A program made the translations under genes and the position numbers. From Asterella californica (lineage: Eukaryota; Streptophyta; Marchantiopsida; Marchantiales; Aytoniaceae), in NCBI GenBank assembly GCA_036924285.1, contig JAYKYS010000012.1, forward strand, positions 10,788,001 to 10,852,000: a stretch of 64,000 nucleotides of DNA, in the 5' to 3' direction. This document shows positions 1 to 12,100 of the stretch, in pieces. Positions within the stretch are counted from its first letter, which is position 1. Every line of letters starts with the position of its first letter. The notes beneath the pieces are model-generated. The model saw only the letters and a list, made by a program, of their open reading frames with translations. It was not told where the DNA came from and ran no database searches.

Positions 1-1393
1 TTCGGAGGGCCATTCGCAAAACGAAGGCTATGGTTGGAGAGCTCTCGACCGGGGCTACAATCTGGGCTGAAGAATCGGTCGATTTGATGGAAGGATGAGT
101 GCGTTATGATCGATTGAGTGGAGGGGGATGCAATTCATACCTACCGCTACGTTTCTGATTGTTTCGAGAGACTCGCGAAGAGTTTTGAGGAGCTGTCTGT
201 TGGGTTGGAGAGCTGACGACGTGCTGGTCGTTTTGATATCAATTTCATCAGGTTCTTGATCGATTTGGATTCTGAACCGACCGATTGAAGTTGAGAAGTG
301 CAGACGGGATAAGGCGGGAACAGCGAACTGTGATAGTCATGGATAGTTTGCTATTGCTTAAGTTCTGAGTCGAATTTCTGAGTGAAACTTTCCAGAATTG
401 AAGCATTCTTATCAGTAAGATACTTGGAAAGTTTCACCTCAAATGGTCGAGTAGTTTGTTCAGAATCTTGGATCAAATGTACTTGGGTCTGTAAAGCTCT
501 TAAGTTAGCACAGATTACGGTTTGATCCATATCTGAGAATTGATTTAAGATTTCGACCTGAAAATTATTCAGGTTAGGAGTGAAGGGTCCAATCAAGCTT
601 CCTGTGAAGTTTGATCATAATTGGTCGACTGGTTTGGGAGGACTGAGGTCTCAAAGTTCGAAGATACTTTTGTTATTAGCAATTTCGGGTTTTTCGGTAT
701 CATCTATTGTCATTTTGGTCATTTTCGAGCAATTTGGAGAGGAGTTTGTTGCTGAAACTGCCATGCCTGCATACAACTCGACATTGGAGGGTGTGGGGCT
801 GAATTCAGCTCTTGGTGATGAAGGAGAACGGAGTCGTCATGAATCTTAAGCCGCTGTTTGGGTTCTCGGAGCTGACAGGTATTACCGCTGTTGGTGCTAT
901 ATTGAGATCTGAGTAGTGCCTTGAAGCATGCATGCTTTACCTTGCTGGAATGCTTGATAGGCCAGGGTGTACAGCAAGTTGTATCGATACTCTATCAAGT
1001 TGATTGAGTGATCTTATAGCATCTTCTGGTTGTACTATGAAGTTGTGATAGTTGGATTGATGGGTAGTTAGCGTCGCTGAGGAGCTATTTCAGAAGTCAT
1101 GCTTCCAGTGATATAGAGGAATAACTTCAGTTAGATAGTACAGAGCTGAGTACTTTTAGTTAGAGTACAAAAGATCTGTTTGTAACACAAATTTATGCAA
1201 CCTATACGTAACCTTGGATCTAGCAAGCTGTAAACTTGAGCCGAGCAGATACAAGGTCACTCGGGCTAGAAGAGTAGATAGTGAAACATTTGAGTGGAAA
1301 CATCCAGATCTAGATCCACCCTTGTCAATCCACATACCTATGCACAGTCATATACCCAGTGTATTCCTAGACAGAAAAACACGTTATACGATA
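1..1393 (+). mobile_element. Possible diverged family-A-like LTR (partial)
   Basis: This stretch has no convincing gene. It ends exactly where G1 homology begins, at an ACGT (1394-1397) that corresponds to the ACGT used as target duplication by A1 in G3. The last ~28 bases resemble the family-A LTR 3' end after many transitions (terminal CGATA against CGACA). A segment near 255-290 shares TTGATCGATTTGG followed by GATTGAAGTT with the family-A LTR (compare 28935-28985), and 685-710 resembles the TTTTCGGTGTCAATC stretch that follows in that LTR. I infer a 3' LTR in plus orientation whose element lies left of the window. Short ORFs inside, including a hydrophobic one at 580-849, look fortuitous. 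Confidence 0.35.
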
Positions 1394-2006
1394 ACGTACA
1401 GATAACAGAAGAACGGGGTGAGGTGTCCTCCTACTGGGGTGCCCAAGTACACCAACTCTGCCTGAACGTAAACGTGGAAGAAGCTGCCCCAATTGATAGG
1501 CAACCCCTCCTAGATGGCTTCCAGGAACTCCATGTCTCGATCTCCAAGGTATCTCGTCTTCTGTGCTTTCCCCTTGGGAAAGAAATGAAGAAATAGCTTC
1601 ACCAGAAGACGCTTCCGCGGCTCTCGGTACGCTTTTACCTTCCATCCATTCCTTCCTGTCTATCTTCCAGGAAGAGGCAAGTCGTGCTTCCAAGCACATG
1701 CCACTTCTCCGAGATCATGGATAAGATCTTCTTCTCGAGCTCGTACCCTCGGTTCTCTGATTCTGACATGTGAAAGATCCTGCGTCACCACTCTGTCGTC
1801 CAGGAAGATGGTCTTCCACGAGCTATGCCTGCCTTCGCAGGTACAAGGTTGCGAGGAGGCAGTGCTGCCCAAACTTCCTCCAGAAGATCCTGGTCTGCGA
1901 GGTTCCAGTCCCACTGGAAGAAGTCGAGACCCAACTCCTTGATGAAGAGTGTGGCATCTGCCAACTCTGCTGTCGGCAACACTAACCCTCGAGGATGCAT
2001 CGACAT
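1394..2006 (-). pseudogene. G1 ORF1, N-terminal part, broken
   Basis: The start is the ATG at 2006, in the same context (M-S-M-H-P-R-G) as ORF1 of G5. The first ~70 residues are open and contain the conserved ELGLDFF and SSWT stretches. A stop follows the SSWTTEW segment, and homology then continues in other frames with several more stops until it ends at 1394. It is therefore a decayed copy of the family-G ORF1 protein, whose function is unknown (see the G2 copy at 21273-23105 for domain layout). Confidence 0.65.
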
Positions 2007-3779
2007 GCTTCGAGCCTCTGTTCCACTAAGCCACACGTACTTGCTGTGAGTCGAAGGCTCAGTCCTTCCCAAGTCCTCACAGTCTAGCTTCCACTCTCAG
2101 AAGACGAATCTAATCTTCCAGAAGATAGCTATTCCGTCTTCCGGGATTCTAACAGTGCTTCCTAAGTACCTCTTGTCTTCCGAGCTATATCTACACAATC
2201 CTAACTAAGCAAGGCATCGCATGGATTACCAAGAAGACAACCCACCTTGCATTTCATCCTACTTCCTAACAGAAGATACAAGATATGTGAGAAGAAGAGT
2301 ATACGAGAAGTTCAGAAGATGGTCGTGGGCTCCTGCTGTGACAGTGGCCTCCTGCTGTGACAGTGGCCTCCAGGAAGACTCTTGGGACAGCTTCCGATTA
2401 ACTGACGTAGTTGGAAGACTTCCCGCAACCAGGCTTGCCATCACTGATCTCACCTGTCCTCGTCTTCCGACACGCAATCTAACCTCACAACAGACACGAA
2501 ACATCCATACTCTGTTCTTCCGACTTCTCACCTCTCATACACACTCAGAAGAAGCTTGCTGTATGACGGAAAGACATGACCCTCGATCATTCTCTCCAGA
2601 TTCTGCCAGCAAGACTTCTCACAACTCTCTTCTAAGTTCGGGAAGAAGAAGGAATAGGCTGTTATGGGTCGGATAGAAGAGATCCGTAAAGGATCCTCAC
2701 GTCTTCTCGCGCATTCTGTCAGCCTTTCCAACCTTCTAGTCTCTCTAGGAAGATGTGGATTTGAGAAGCTCGGAAGATCTGGAGGCACAGGCCTGGTTCC
2801 CAACTTCCAGCTTCTCGAAACAACAATCAACTCACCAAGTCACTCAGGATTCGTACCAAACCTCTCTCAACACAAAGCCCAATCCAATCCAATCTTGATA
2901 CGAATTGAACACAGTCGTCTTCCGAAGACGCCTAGACATTCAGAAGCGTCTTCCGAAGATGTTCATATCTTCAGAAGCGTCTTCTGTCCATGGGTTCGGG
3001 AACAAAGGTGTGGTAGGGTAGGGAAATTGATAGTCAGGTGATCGAATTTAAGAATGAGAGATGAAGAAGCTAGATTCTTACTTAGGAAGAAGTGAGAAGA
3101 CGGTTGTCGAAAATTGGACAACGCTTCCACGCTCAATTCTCACAGAGGAAATTTCAGGGTAGGGGAATGGATCGTTGGACTTTGTGCAAACGAGCGGAGA
3201 AGTGCGAGGAACATCAAATCAGAGGCGGGAAGCGGTTGGAAGGAGAAAGAACACGGGAAGAACTTCAATATAGCTTCTGGCTGCTTCTGGTGCGCCTTCA
3301 ATCTTCTGCTCGCTTCCGGTCTCAATCCCAGCTCCAATGCGATCCCATGAACCTGCTCATGTCGTCAATCTTGAGCTGCACTCCTCTGCTGCTGCAATCG
3401 ATCCTTCTCTTCCTTGGAAACTTCTCTAAACGATCCTCAATGTCTGCTTCCTGGAATCCGAAGAGATTCCTTCAGCTCGACTGTGCTTCCAGCTCTCACG
3501 GAATTGCCCTTGCTCTCTCTCTGGCCTCAATTCAGTTCTCTGAGTTCTCAATTACACTCTCCTTGCTTCCAGGTCCAATTCAACACCTCGATGACAACCG
3601 GCTTCTCAAAACGCAGACGTCCTTCATTGTGGGAAGCAGGCTATCGATCTTACGTTAATGCGTCTCACACGTTTCTTCCTCACGTTTTAAGGTAATGTCT
3701 TGGTAATCCCGATTCACCCACTACTAGGTAGTACCTACTCTCCCGCGGTGATGTGACACGTGGTTGGTACCCCGAAGGT

Positions 3780-3900
3780 CCAGTCACCGTCTTCTCGAAG
3801 ATGTCTGTCTTCTGTCTTCCGTCTTCTGAAGACTTGGTCGAGAAGACGTCTTCCCGGAAGATGTTCTTCTTCCGTCTTCGGAAGAAGTCGACTTCTCTTA
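3780..3900. repeat. GAAGAC/GTCTTC palindrome cluster in G1
   Basis: A dense run of GTCTTC and GAAGAC hexamers, several arranged as inverted pairs (for example CGTCTTCTCGAAGATG and CGTCTTCGGAAGAAG), lies about 135-255 bp inside the unit's 5' end. The same cluster is at the equivalent position in G3 (46570-46690) and G5 (60790-60900). Its conserved place near the start of the LTR suggests a promoter or U3 regulatory repeat; that function is inferred. Confidence 0.5.
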
Positions 3901-4044
3901 CAAAAAGTTCTTAAGACCATCTTTCTTCTAAGCCAGAAGTAATCTTAAGCAACAGGGTTATTTCAATTACACAGACATGTTATTATCTTCAAAAATTTCA
4001 AAAATTCGTAAATCCTGTAAATTGTGAGCACCAGAATGACTGAG

Positions 4045-4500
4045 TATTTTTTCGTCAAAGTCGAATGATAGACGATAGACATAGTACGAATTAGAGTATC
4101 GAGAACACAAAGAAGCCCGAAGACATGAAAAAACTTAGAAATCCAAGCATCTTTTTAGGACAACAAGGATTTCACTATCTTGAGATCATTGACCAAAGAG
4201 GCACACATATCTAACGAGGGGGCAAGTACCACAGCAATACCTAAGATATGCAGACGACCGAACGTTTATTTTATCAAGATCTAATGATAGACGATAGACA
4301 TAGTACGAATCAACGTCTCGAGAGTACACAGAAGCTCGAAGCCATGGACAAGCTTAAAATTCCAACCCTTTTTTGTAGTCCAGCATGGATTCCATACCTT
4401 GAGGCAAGAAGGTACACATATATAATGAGGAGGCAAGCACCACAGCAATACTCGAGGTGTCCGACGACAAAGTATTTCTTTTTGAAGAAAACTGAATACT
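4045..4500. repeat. 219-bp diverged tandem duplication
   Basis: Two successive units share GATAGACGATAGACATAGTACGAAT (starts 4067 and 4286, spacing 219 bp), then CACAGAAGC..CGAAG.CATG, then GG.GGCAAG.ACCACAGCAATAC. A third unit start (AGTATTTCTTTTTGAAG) is at about 4470. The units differ at many positions, so the duplication is old. It lies just outside the G1 end and is not part of any element I recognise. Confidence 0.6.
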
Positions 4501-4509
4501 AGAATTCTC

Positions 4510-7500
4510 ATTGATCCAGCCGAACAGAGTTGAAAAACGTACCCAACCTCCAAGCATGGGACGTGGACGTCAGAACCCCCTTGGAAAAAAGAGTGGAGTC
4601 GAACCATGATCGAAAGGTTGAAAACCACTAGGAGCAGCATTCGAGCTATTGCTTGAGGTGCCAATAATAATAAAATCTAGTATTATAATGAAAAAGTTGA
4701 CATCTCATAAAATAATACTATAAAAATTAAAATATAATTTCTATATTTAAAGTATTACACTAAATGTAGCTGATGGTTGAGGTAGCTAATGGGAAACTCA
4801 CTCGATCACAAACAAAGCCTGAGCGGCCGCAGGGACTGGTTCATCCTCTCTCAGATTTCTCAACTCGAGGACCGGCAAACATGCGCCAAACCTCCTACTG
4901 TATAGTCATCCAAAAAATACCAGACGGTCAATGTGACGTCACTAAAGGTTGGCGTCGATTGAGTTTTCAGATTTGGTTTGGTTTCAAAATGCTTCGATCT
5001 GAAGTTTAAAAGTTCCAAAGCTTTGAATACAATAACTCCCAGTCATACGGTCTTCTGTTCAAAGTGTTCCGATAAGATAAACTCGACCCTTTTGATAGCT
5101 ACGTTGAAGCATCAGAGATATGGTCAAGCCAACATTTGGAATCACATGCAGCATGCAGCTACTAGATCGAATCCTGCTTTTATGTGGTTGACTTTCAAGT
5201 GTCACTCGTCTATTGAGTCACAACAAAATCACAGAAGTAAATATTTACTTCCACTTCAGCTTTTGATAGTCAGAATTGGCCAGCATAGTCTGTCAAGCGA
5301 GTTTGACACTCTGATGTTTGACATGAGGGATGTGTAGATACTTTCGCAAATCACTCAACAACAACATTATTTAGTGTCTGGTGCAAGGGACCTCTTGCAT
5401 TACAACATGAATACTGTATTCAATGAAAAGCATTCTATGAAAAGTATAAAGAGGTTTAGGTGCATCAAACCTGCTGAAATAAACGTCGTGTCTTTTCTCA
5501 TGACTGTTGTTGGGAGTGGTATACAGCTTGCTTGATAGGGAATAGTACATCTTCTGAGCTGATAAGAGGCAGTCTTGCTGCCTTGGAAGTTGGACTTTTC
5601 CTTTTTGGCATATAAATGCGTTAGATGAATATCCAGAACCTCATTCAACCAGCAAAAGCACAGTAAACTGGTGGTGGGCATTTTGTGGGTTAAAACTGGA
5701 GAATTCTTTCAAGCACATTGAAACCACGTAAGAGTGGATGGAACCTTATATTGTTACATGCGATTTTAACTTTCTGGAGTAAAGTAGAAAGCATGAACTC
5801 CGATTATGTGGTTAAAGAGGTGTGTAGATGAAACAAACAGTTTTATGGGCTCCATTGGGTTCATGAGGAGTGATCTTCTGTATCGTCAGTCCTCAGAACA
5901 GAGCTCGCATGAAAATCGAGTGACAAGATATATACTGTCAACACTTTGAAGCTCAGCAGCTACGCATCTTCTCAGTGTTCTCATGCATTTCTCTTTCGCA
6001 TGCCTTAAGAACGATACTGATAGCATTTGTAGCGTTTACTGCAGCGGGTCCCTCATCAGCAAGCACAATTGCCACCAGTTCGTCTGTCAAAGGCTGATAA
6101 GCAGTAGGTCCTCCATCTTATGGGAGTTTGAACTGATACGATATCAGCAAATGATTGCAGGATTCTAAAGGTCTTGTTTACTCTCCGTTCTAGTCACATA
6201 CCCAACCGGAAGAAACTTCCGTCTCGTCCATTGCATTCTAATAGGGTCTCACAGTTCAGAGGAAATATTCTTCAACGATGGAGAAGTGATTGACCGTAAA
6301 ATTGTCACATGTAGCTTTGTAAAGCGCAACTCATTCTGGATCGCATCTGTGACTGGAAATCATGATCTTTTAAATAATTTTTTCAGTTTGTACATTCAAG
6401 ATAATTACTCAGAGCAGTGAAAAATTCATCCTAGAAAAACAAAGAAGAAACGAGTGAATAGCAGTAGGGAAAAACCGTGGCATTATCATGCAAGTATCTC
6501 CGGAGGTGCCGCATGAAACACTGGCCGAATTCTGGACAAACTCTTCACTCACTCTCTCGGGTCTAGAATCTTTCATAAGATTTCTAGCTTTGACACCCCT
6601 AATGTTTCCCTGATGAGGTCTAACGTTAGGCGTGTCCCGCATCACCCTTTCGGGACGTTGCATCATCGACATTTTCTCTGTCACTCGACTCTTCTCGTTC
6701 TTTTCTTTAAAGATATTATTTTATTAAAATAATCAATTAATTAAATCAAAGATTAAAGGTGACTAGCATAATCTCCATTACATGGTACTTGCGAGGGGAC
6801 GGATTAGTGTGTCAAATGTGCACTGAAATGAAATTCCGTCCGCGTCTTCCTTTTATCACAGTCTTGATTATTTCAAGTAGTTTCCCGCACACAGATTTTG
6901 AAATCTCTGCCACAGCCGACCTAAACGATACTAAAAAAACTATTTTTAAATACATTTTTGCACATATAGATCATCTGTAGTTGGAACAGACACGAAACCA
7001 ACCAAAATATGGGAGGAGAATGTTGCAGTGCCCGGCGAATATTTTGGAGTACCGGTAAATATCCACAGTAATAAGTTTACTTATTTTGTTTTTGTTTTCA
7101 AAGTTAATGGATGATTTTTGAACATACATTGATTTAATTCAAAATAATATTAATTGATTATAGATTCATAATAAATGATGTATATAGATTCACATTTTCC
7201 CAGAAATAACCGGTTCTTTATAAAAGACCAAGACCCATTCCATCGATGAATTACCAAACATAAAGTTCTAGATTAACCGCATTAGCAATTTCCAACTAAA
7301 CATCAAGAACTTAGTATTCTGTGATTTCTTCTAACATCTTGAAGGGAACTTCATAATCTCTCATTACAATTGCTGTATATAAGAGATATAAGGCTTGTTA
7401 GAAAGCTTATCTTGTCCTCTAGAACATAGTGCAGAAAAAAGCATTTTGAACTCACTAGCAAAAACCGACCAGAAGTGTACTACCTTGGAATTTGCAAGTT

Positions 7501-9700
7501 ATTACTAATATAAGAAAAAAATCTATTTAAGAAATAATTTATAAAGCTTGAAGGAGATATTAAAGTCTTTATAAAAATCATAAATATTCAAGGTTCAGGA
7601 TAAATCGAGATTACAAACAGAAAACTAAAATCTTCAAAATTTTTATTTTTTATTTTAGTTCAGCAATCTAGATATTTTTAACAATGTTGACATCGACATT
7701 TCATCACCGAAATTTCTGTTATAATTTCTGCTTGGAACTCCGTCAGAACTTTGGAAATATACAGTTAGAATACAAGAAATTATCACACAACTTATAAACT
7801 ATATGTTTAGTAACTCCCTTGACGTAGCATGAATTCAATAACATAAAAGCACAAAAATAGGAATAATTTACCAAAAATTTACCTCTTCTATGTCCAAAAA
7901 GGAATTTGTCTTTTTGCTGCGAAATGAAAAAACAAATTGGAATGCCACTCCGTATCACCTTTAGCAGATTTACTAGTTAAGGAAAACCTAGAGAAAAGAA
8001 ATCTTCATTGAGATAATATCAAAAGGAGATCTTTGAACCAAAAAAAATCATTTAAGACAAAATAACAAAATATGCAAGACAAAATATCTGAAAGAGTAAA
8101 ATTAGTTTAAGAAAATCGAACGAGATTAGATGACAAAATCTTCAAAGATGAAGTTAAGATAAAAAACTAACTTTAAAGTTCTTGATACAAAAGAAAAGAA
8201 TACTTTTAGAAAGATGAGATTTGTTCAAGGAAACATTCGGAATGAGATACTATATCTTTGATAGATCAAATTAGTTGAAAACCTGAACTAAACATCCACA
8301 CTAGACACAACACAATGCAGTTATTAACTAGTTCTAACCCATGCTCCAATCTTGTTACTTGATCATGCCCCTATGTGCAAGTTGTTACTTAGCAAGGTCC
8401 ATGGCATGTAGTAGAGTGTCTTGGACTTACATATCAACATAGCTTGCCGAAGTGGAGAAGTTAGTTTTGTGTGACATGACATGACTAGATGTACTTTGGC
8501 AGACAACTAATTGAATGAGTGAACAATGATGAATGAGTGGAAAACCTGAGCGAGAAGTTGTCTAGGTCCAATGTTGTGAGTCGTGTGTCGATCAATGATC
8601 GAGTTTTCTCTATACAGAACTCTTTTCTCCAATGTCCGATATCTCTCTTGCTCTGTCTGAACACTACGACGAACAGGCAACACACACGAATCTCTTCGAT
8701 AAGAGAATTCAGTTTGTCCATGTTCCATCTCTTTGTCGCGATCCTCATTTAATTTTACAGATATGTCTAAAAGTTCAACACGTCTGCACCATTGCACTAC
8801 CGTCAATGGGCTTGCTCTTCAAATCCTAAACAATGCACAACAGAAACAATGTAGGCATGGAGCAAAATCCTCGAACCCGATTGACTACTGCAAAATCTCA
8901 TCTCCAGTCTATCTCCGCTCACTCTTTTTTGACTACGAGTACCATGTGTACTGATAGTGAATACCGCGTCATTCTGCCACTCGTTACTCTTGTCTAAAAC
9001 ATGTAAGCACTCTTGCTTAGTTTTCATAACAATATAATACATTTTGCATTTCACGTCAACTACATTTTCATGATATCAATCATTTAAGCTCTATTGTAAG
9101 TCATAGGCCTTACTAAGTAACCACTTGTGCGGAAGGGCCTGATTAAGTGATACGTTGCACGTATGGGCCAACCAAGTTAATAACTGCAACTAAATGATAT
9201 AAACTATAACCCAAAGATAATAAAAGGTTCAAAGCTTTAGCATTTTCCAAAGGTTCTTGACATGCGGAGGGAGTTATGACTTCGGCCACACCTTTACAGA
9301 TGTTTTTTCCAAACACTTTTGGAAAACAACACAAGAGTTTTCTTACTAAGTTTTTATCTGTTTTGTCTGTTACTTTTTGCAGTAGAGAAATCTCAAAAGT
9401 TCTAGTTATAGACGACGGTGAATCATCAATTTTCTGGTATTGGTCATGGAGGTGAATATAATAATATATTATTTCATAAAATAGATGATATAAAATAAAT
9501 ATTGTTATAAATTGTTTTCTGACTTCCATCTGACAAATTTTTCAGAGTTTTTTCAATCTACACATGAAATGAGAATATAGCATGAGTAATAATATGACTT
9601 TTCAAGCTGAGCTATAATTATTTCCTTCATTTTATTTTTCATTTCATATACAGATTGAATAAAATCTGAGAAGCTTGTTAAATGGAAGCCACGAAATAAT
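4510..9700. other. AT-rich intergenic DNA without recognised genes
   Basis: I see no ORF with family motifs, no RNA gene and no clear repeat in this AT-rich stretch. Open frames are short, overlap on both strands, and lack biased codon use or motifs. It is probably old, decayed intergenic sequence. Confidence 0.5.
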
Positions 9701-9722
9701 TCAAATATAATAAAATGAACCC

Positions 9723-10378
9723 ATGGCTAGATATATTCTGAAGCTATGGAAAGAGTACACACAGTACTTTTACTTTTGCTTCCATGAACTTCTGACAGAG
9801 TTTCAAGATATATTCGACTGGACCATTGCATGTATGAAGGGCATACCTAAGCAGCTAGGTTGTCACAGAATTGATTTGAAGGAGAGATTGGTCTCTATAG
9901 GACACACACAATATCACCTCAATCCTAAGTATTCTTTGTTGGTGAAGGAACATATTGACCAATATCTTTTTGCAGGAGTGATTTATCTTGTACTTAGTAG
10001 TGAGTGGGTGGCACCTGTGGTGATTATGCCTAAGAAGCAAAGAGAGAATATAAGAGTGTATCAAGACTTCAGTGTGTCAGGACTTCAGGAAGTTGAATAC
10101 AGCAACCCTGAAGGACCATCACCCTTTGCCCTACACCGATGGAGCTTTGGACCAAGTTGTTGGGCATGAACGATAGTTTCTTGGATGGTTATTCAAGGTA
10201 CAACCAGTTATACTTGAGGGAGGAAGGTCAATCGAAGACTACATTTACAGACTGGGGAACTTTTACATACCGCAAAATACCTTTTGGCTTGTGCAATGCA
10301 CCAGCTAAGTTTCAGAGGTTGATGACAACAATATTTAAGAATATGAGAAAACACATCGCAGTCAAAAAAAGACCTTGA
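9723..10378 (+). pseudogene. Ty3/gypsy reverse transcriptase fragment
   Basis: Two adjacent frames encode consecutive parts of a Ty3 RT. The first holds SEWVAPVVIMPKK and a degraded substrate-contact segment. The second (from about 10150) holds DGYSRYNQL, with a catalytic-type aspartate, then TPWGTFxY-type sequence (here DWGTFTYRKIPFGLCNAPAKFQRLM). The segment before the DD box is followed by loss of homology, so the YxDD box, RNase H and integrase are absent. A frame change near 10110-10150 separates the two parts. No LTRs are visible. It is an isolated, truncated pol relic; the FGLCNAP segment is of the type seen in family D here rather than family A. Confidence 0.8.
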
Positions 10379-10379
10379 T

Positions 10380-11280
10380 TAAATTGTCAAAATTAATTGT
10401 GAAAATCTTAAACTAAAACTGATTTGGAGAGATATCCCACCGCTAATATAGTGAGACTTGTGGTTGAAAGGAAAACGTTCTAAGTAAAGAGAAGAATCAA
10501 GATTATTGCTGAAGGCAAAAGGGAAAGATTCTAGACAAGTCAGTACCAGTCGTCATCTCTATGAGAAGACCCCCTGAGTACAAACGAACCTCCTCATTCA
10601 AGCACGTATTGGGACCCTAAATATGTTCCTATAAGTTAGTCTTCACTAACCTAATGTGAGAAATGTTAATTCTATACATTAGAAACTAAAAGCATACACT
10701 TCTCAACCTAACCTCGACTTAACACAACAGTGAGTTTAGTATAGGAACTTGTCTGATGATACAGAAATTATTACGTCTTATGATGAAAATTTATAAGTAG
10801 GTGTCTTTAGTATCGTTCGATGAAACTACTAAAGATCCACGGATATTCGAGTTATTGAAAGTAATTATGATTTCATGCTAGCTTTTCAAAAGAGTCGCTT
10901 AACTCATATTAAAATAAAGTTCAATAAAAGTATCTTAGGACCAAAATGATTCTTCGGATGTGAGAGATGTTCTGTTAACCCTTAAACTTAACCCTTAACC
11001 CCAGGTTCGAGTAAAAGAGGTACAACTACGACTACAAGATACGCACTTCGGTTTTGTTACAAATGTTAAGCCACGAAACAAACGTTCACCTCTCGTCAAT
11101 AATCAGAATAAATGAAATATGTACTCCGTGTAATAATTTACCAGCTCGATCGAACTTCAGTAACTTTTTGCTCTTTTTGCATTATCGGAAAAAATGTAAA
11201 TGTTATACAGAAATTTTGGATTAAATTAAAAAATTTTATCTCTATTTGTAAATGTTAAATGATACTCGAACTTATAATCG
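10380..11280. other. AT-rich DNA, nothing recognised
   Basis: No coding motif, RNA gene or repeat is visible. The stretch follows the RT relic and may contain further unrecognisable remains of the same element. Confidence 0.45.
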
Positions 11281-11284
11281 CGAG

Positions 11285-11500
11285 AACGTGCAGAAATAAA
11301 CCCATAAGTTGAATGCAGACAAGTGAATTTCCATAAACCCACACTTAGACAAGTGCACATCCAGAGACAAACCCATACCCAGACGAGTGCATTTTCAGAG
11401 ATAAACCCATAACCAGACACGAGATAAACCCGTAGGTTCATCGCAGGCATGTCCGGTTCCAAAGATGAGCCATAAGTTGAACGACAAGCGCGCTCCCGAG
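11285..11500. repeat. Degenerate minisatellite, ~35-40 bp period
   Basis: About five imperfect units begin with AAACCCATA/AAACCCACA/AAACCCGTA and most continue with an AGACAAGTG or AGACGAGTG core followed by a CCAGAGA or TTCAGAGA tail. Unit lengths vary, so it is an old tandem array. A short hairpin-forming stretch (AACCCT..AGGGTT) follows at about 11565-11590. Confidence 0.45.
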
Positions 11501-11509
11501 AGTCCAAGT

Positions 11510-12100
11510 GCGATAACCTGCAAAGCAAAAGAATCATTTTAATTAACACTAATTTATCACCTAACCCTTCACCCGAAAGGGTTGGGCAATAAACTGAGCT
11601 TGCTGCCCGACAGGTGAATAATTATATATCATCTTTTGCTTCTTACCCGTATATGTATCTCAAGAATAATTATTTATACATTCCGAAATTTTCGGGAGCC
11701 TTTCAAGGCTACGGATTTGGAGGGCCGGAAAACGACCAGTCAATAATTCGCTCAATAGTTATTGTTCTCGCAAAGATGTGCATGATTCTTCTCAAAATTA
11801 TTCAGATCTCTGACAATACGGTGGTATCATATCACTAAAAGATACACGAATAGGTGTTAACAATATATAGTGTCAATATCTGCGCAAAATACCAAACTAG
11901 AAATTTACCTGAACTAAAATTACGACGGGTTACTTCCTCTGAAAACATCCTAAGAGGATCTTATACTAAGCAAATATAGAAAAAGGGATAACTTGAATTA
12001 CGAAAATAAATTTCGACCGTTGCGTGAGATATGATACCTGCGTGGAGCGTGATACCGTATTTTACAGAAGTGTGTGAAAACATATTTTATTCACTTTGAG
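11510..12100. other. AT-rich DNA, nothing recognised
   Basis: No supported gene, RNA or repeat apart from the small hairpin near 11565-11590. Base composition changes toward higher GC near the right edge, where the next block begins. Confidence 0.4.

Larger units (their letters stand above)
1394..4035 (-). mobile_element. G1: giant LTR-like unit, 5' part, minus strand
   Basis: G1 is homologous along its length to G3 (44231-46821) and, reversed, to G5 (60658 onward). Read on the minus strand it should begin TGTGGTGCCC; here the second base is mutated (TCTGGTGCTC) at 4035. It runs through a GAAGAC/GTCTTC-rich stretch (about 3780-3900) to the ORF1 start near 2006 and is cut at 1394 inside ORF1. 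The missing part presumably lies left of the window beyond the insertion at 1-1393. No target duplication can be checked. Confidence 0.7.

Noticed and set aside
580..849. Small ORF with a transmembrane-like segment
   Set aside because: No start context, no homologue in the window, and it lies in a probable LTR.
1381..1397. ACGTTATACGATAACGT as a DNA-transposon excision footprint
   Set aside because: The sequence left of it is not G1 ORF1, so no empty site has been restored. A decayed LTR end explains it better.
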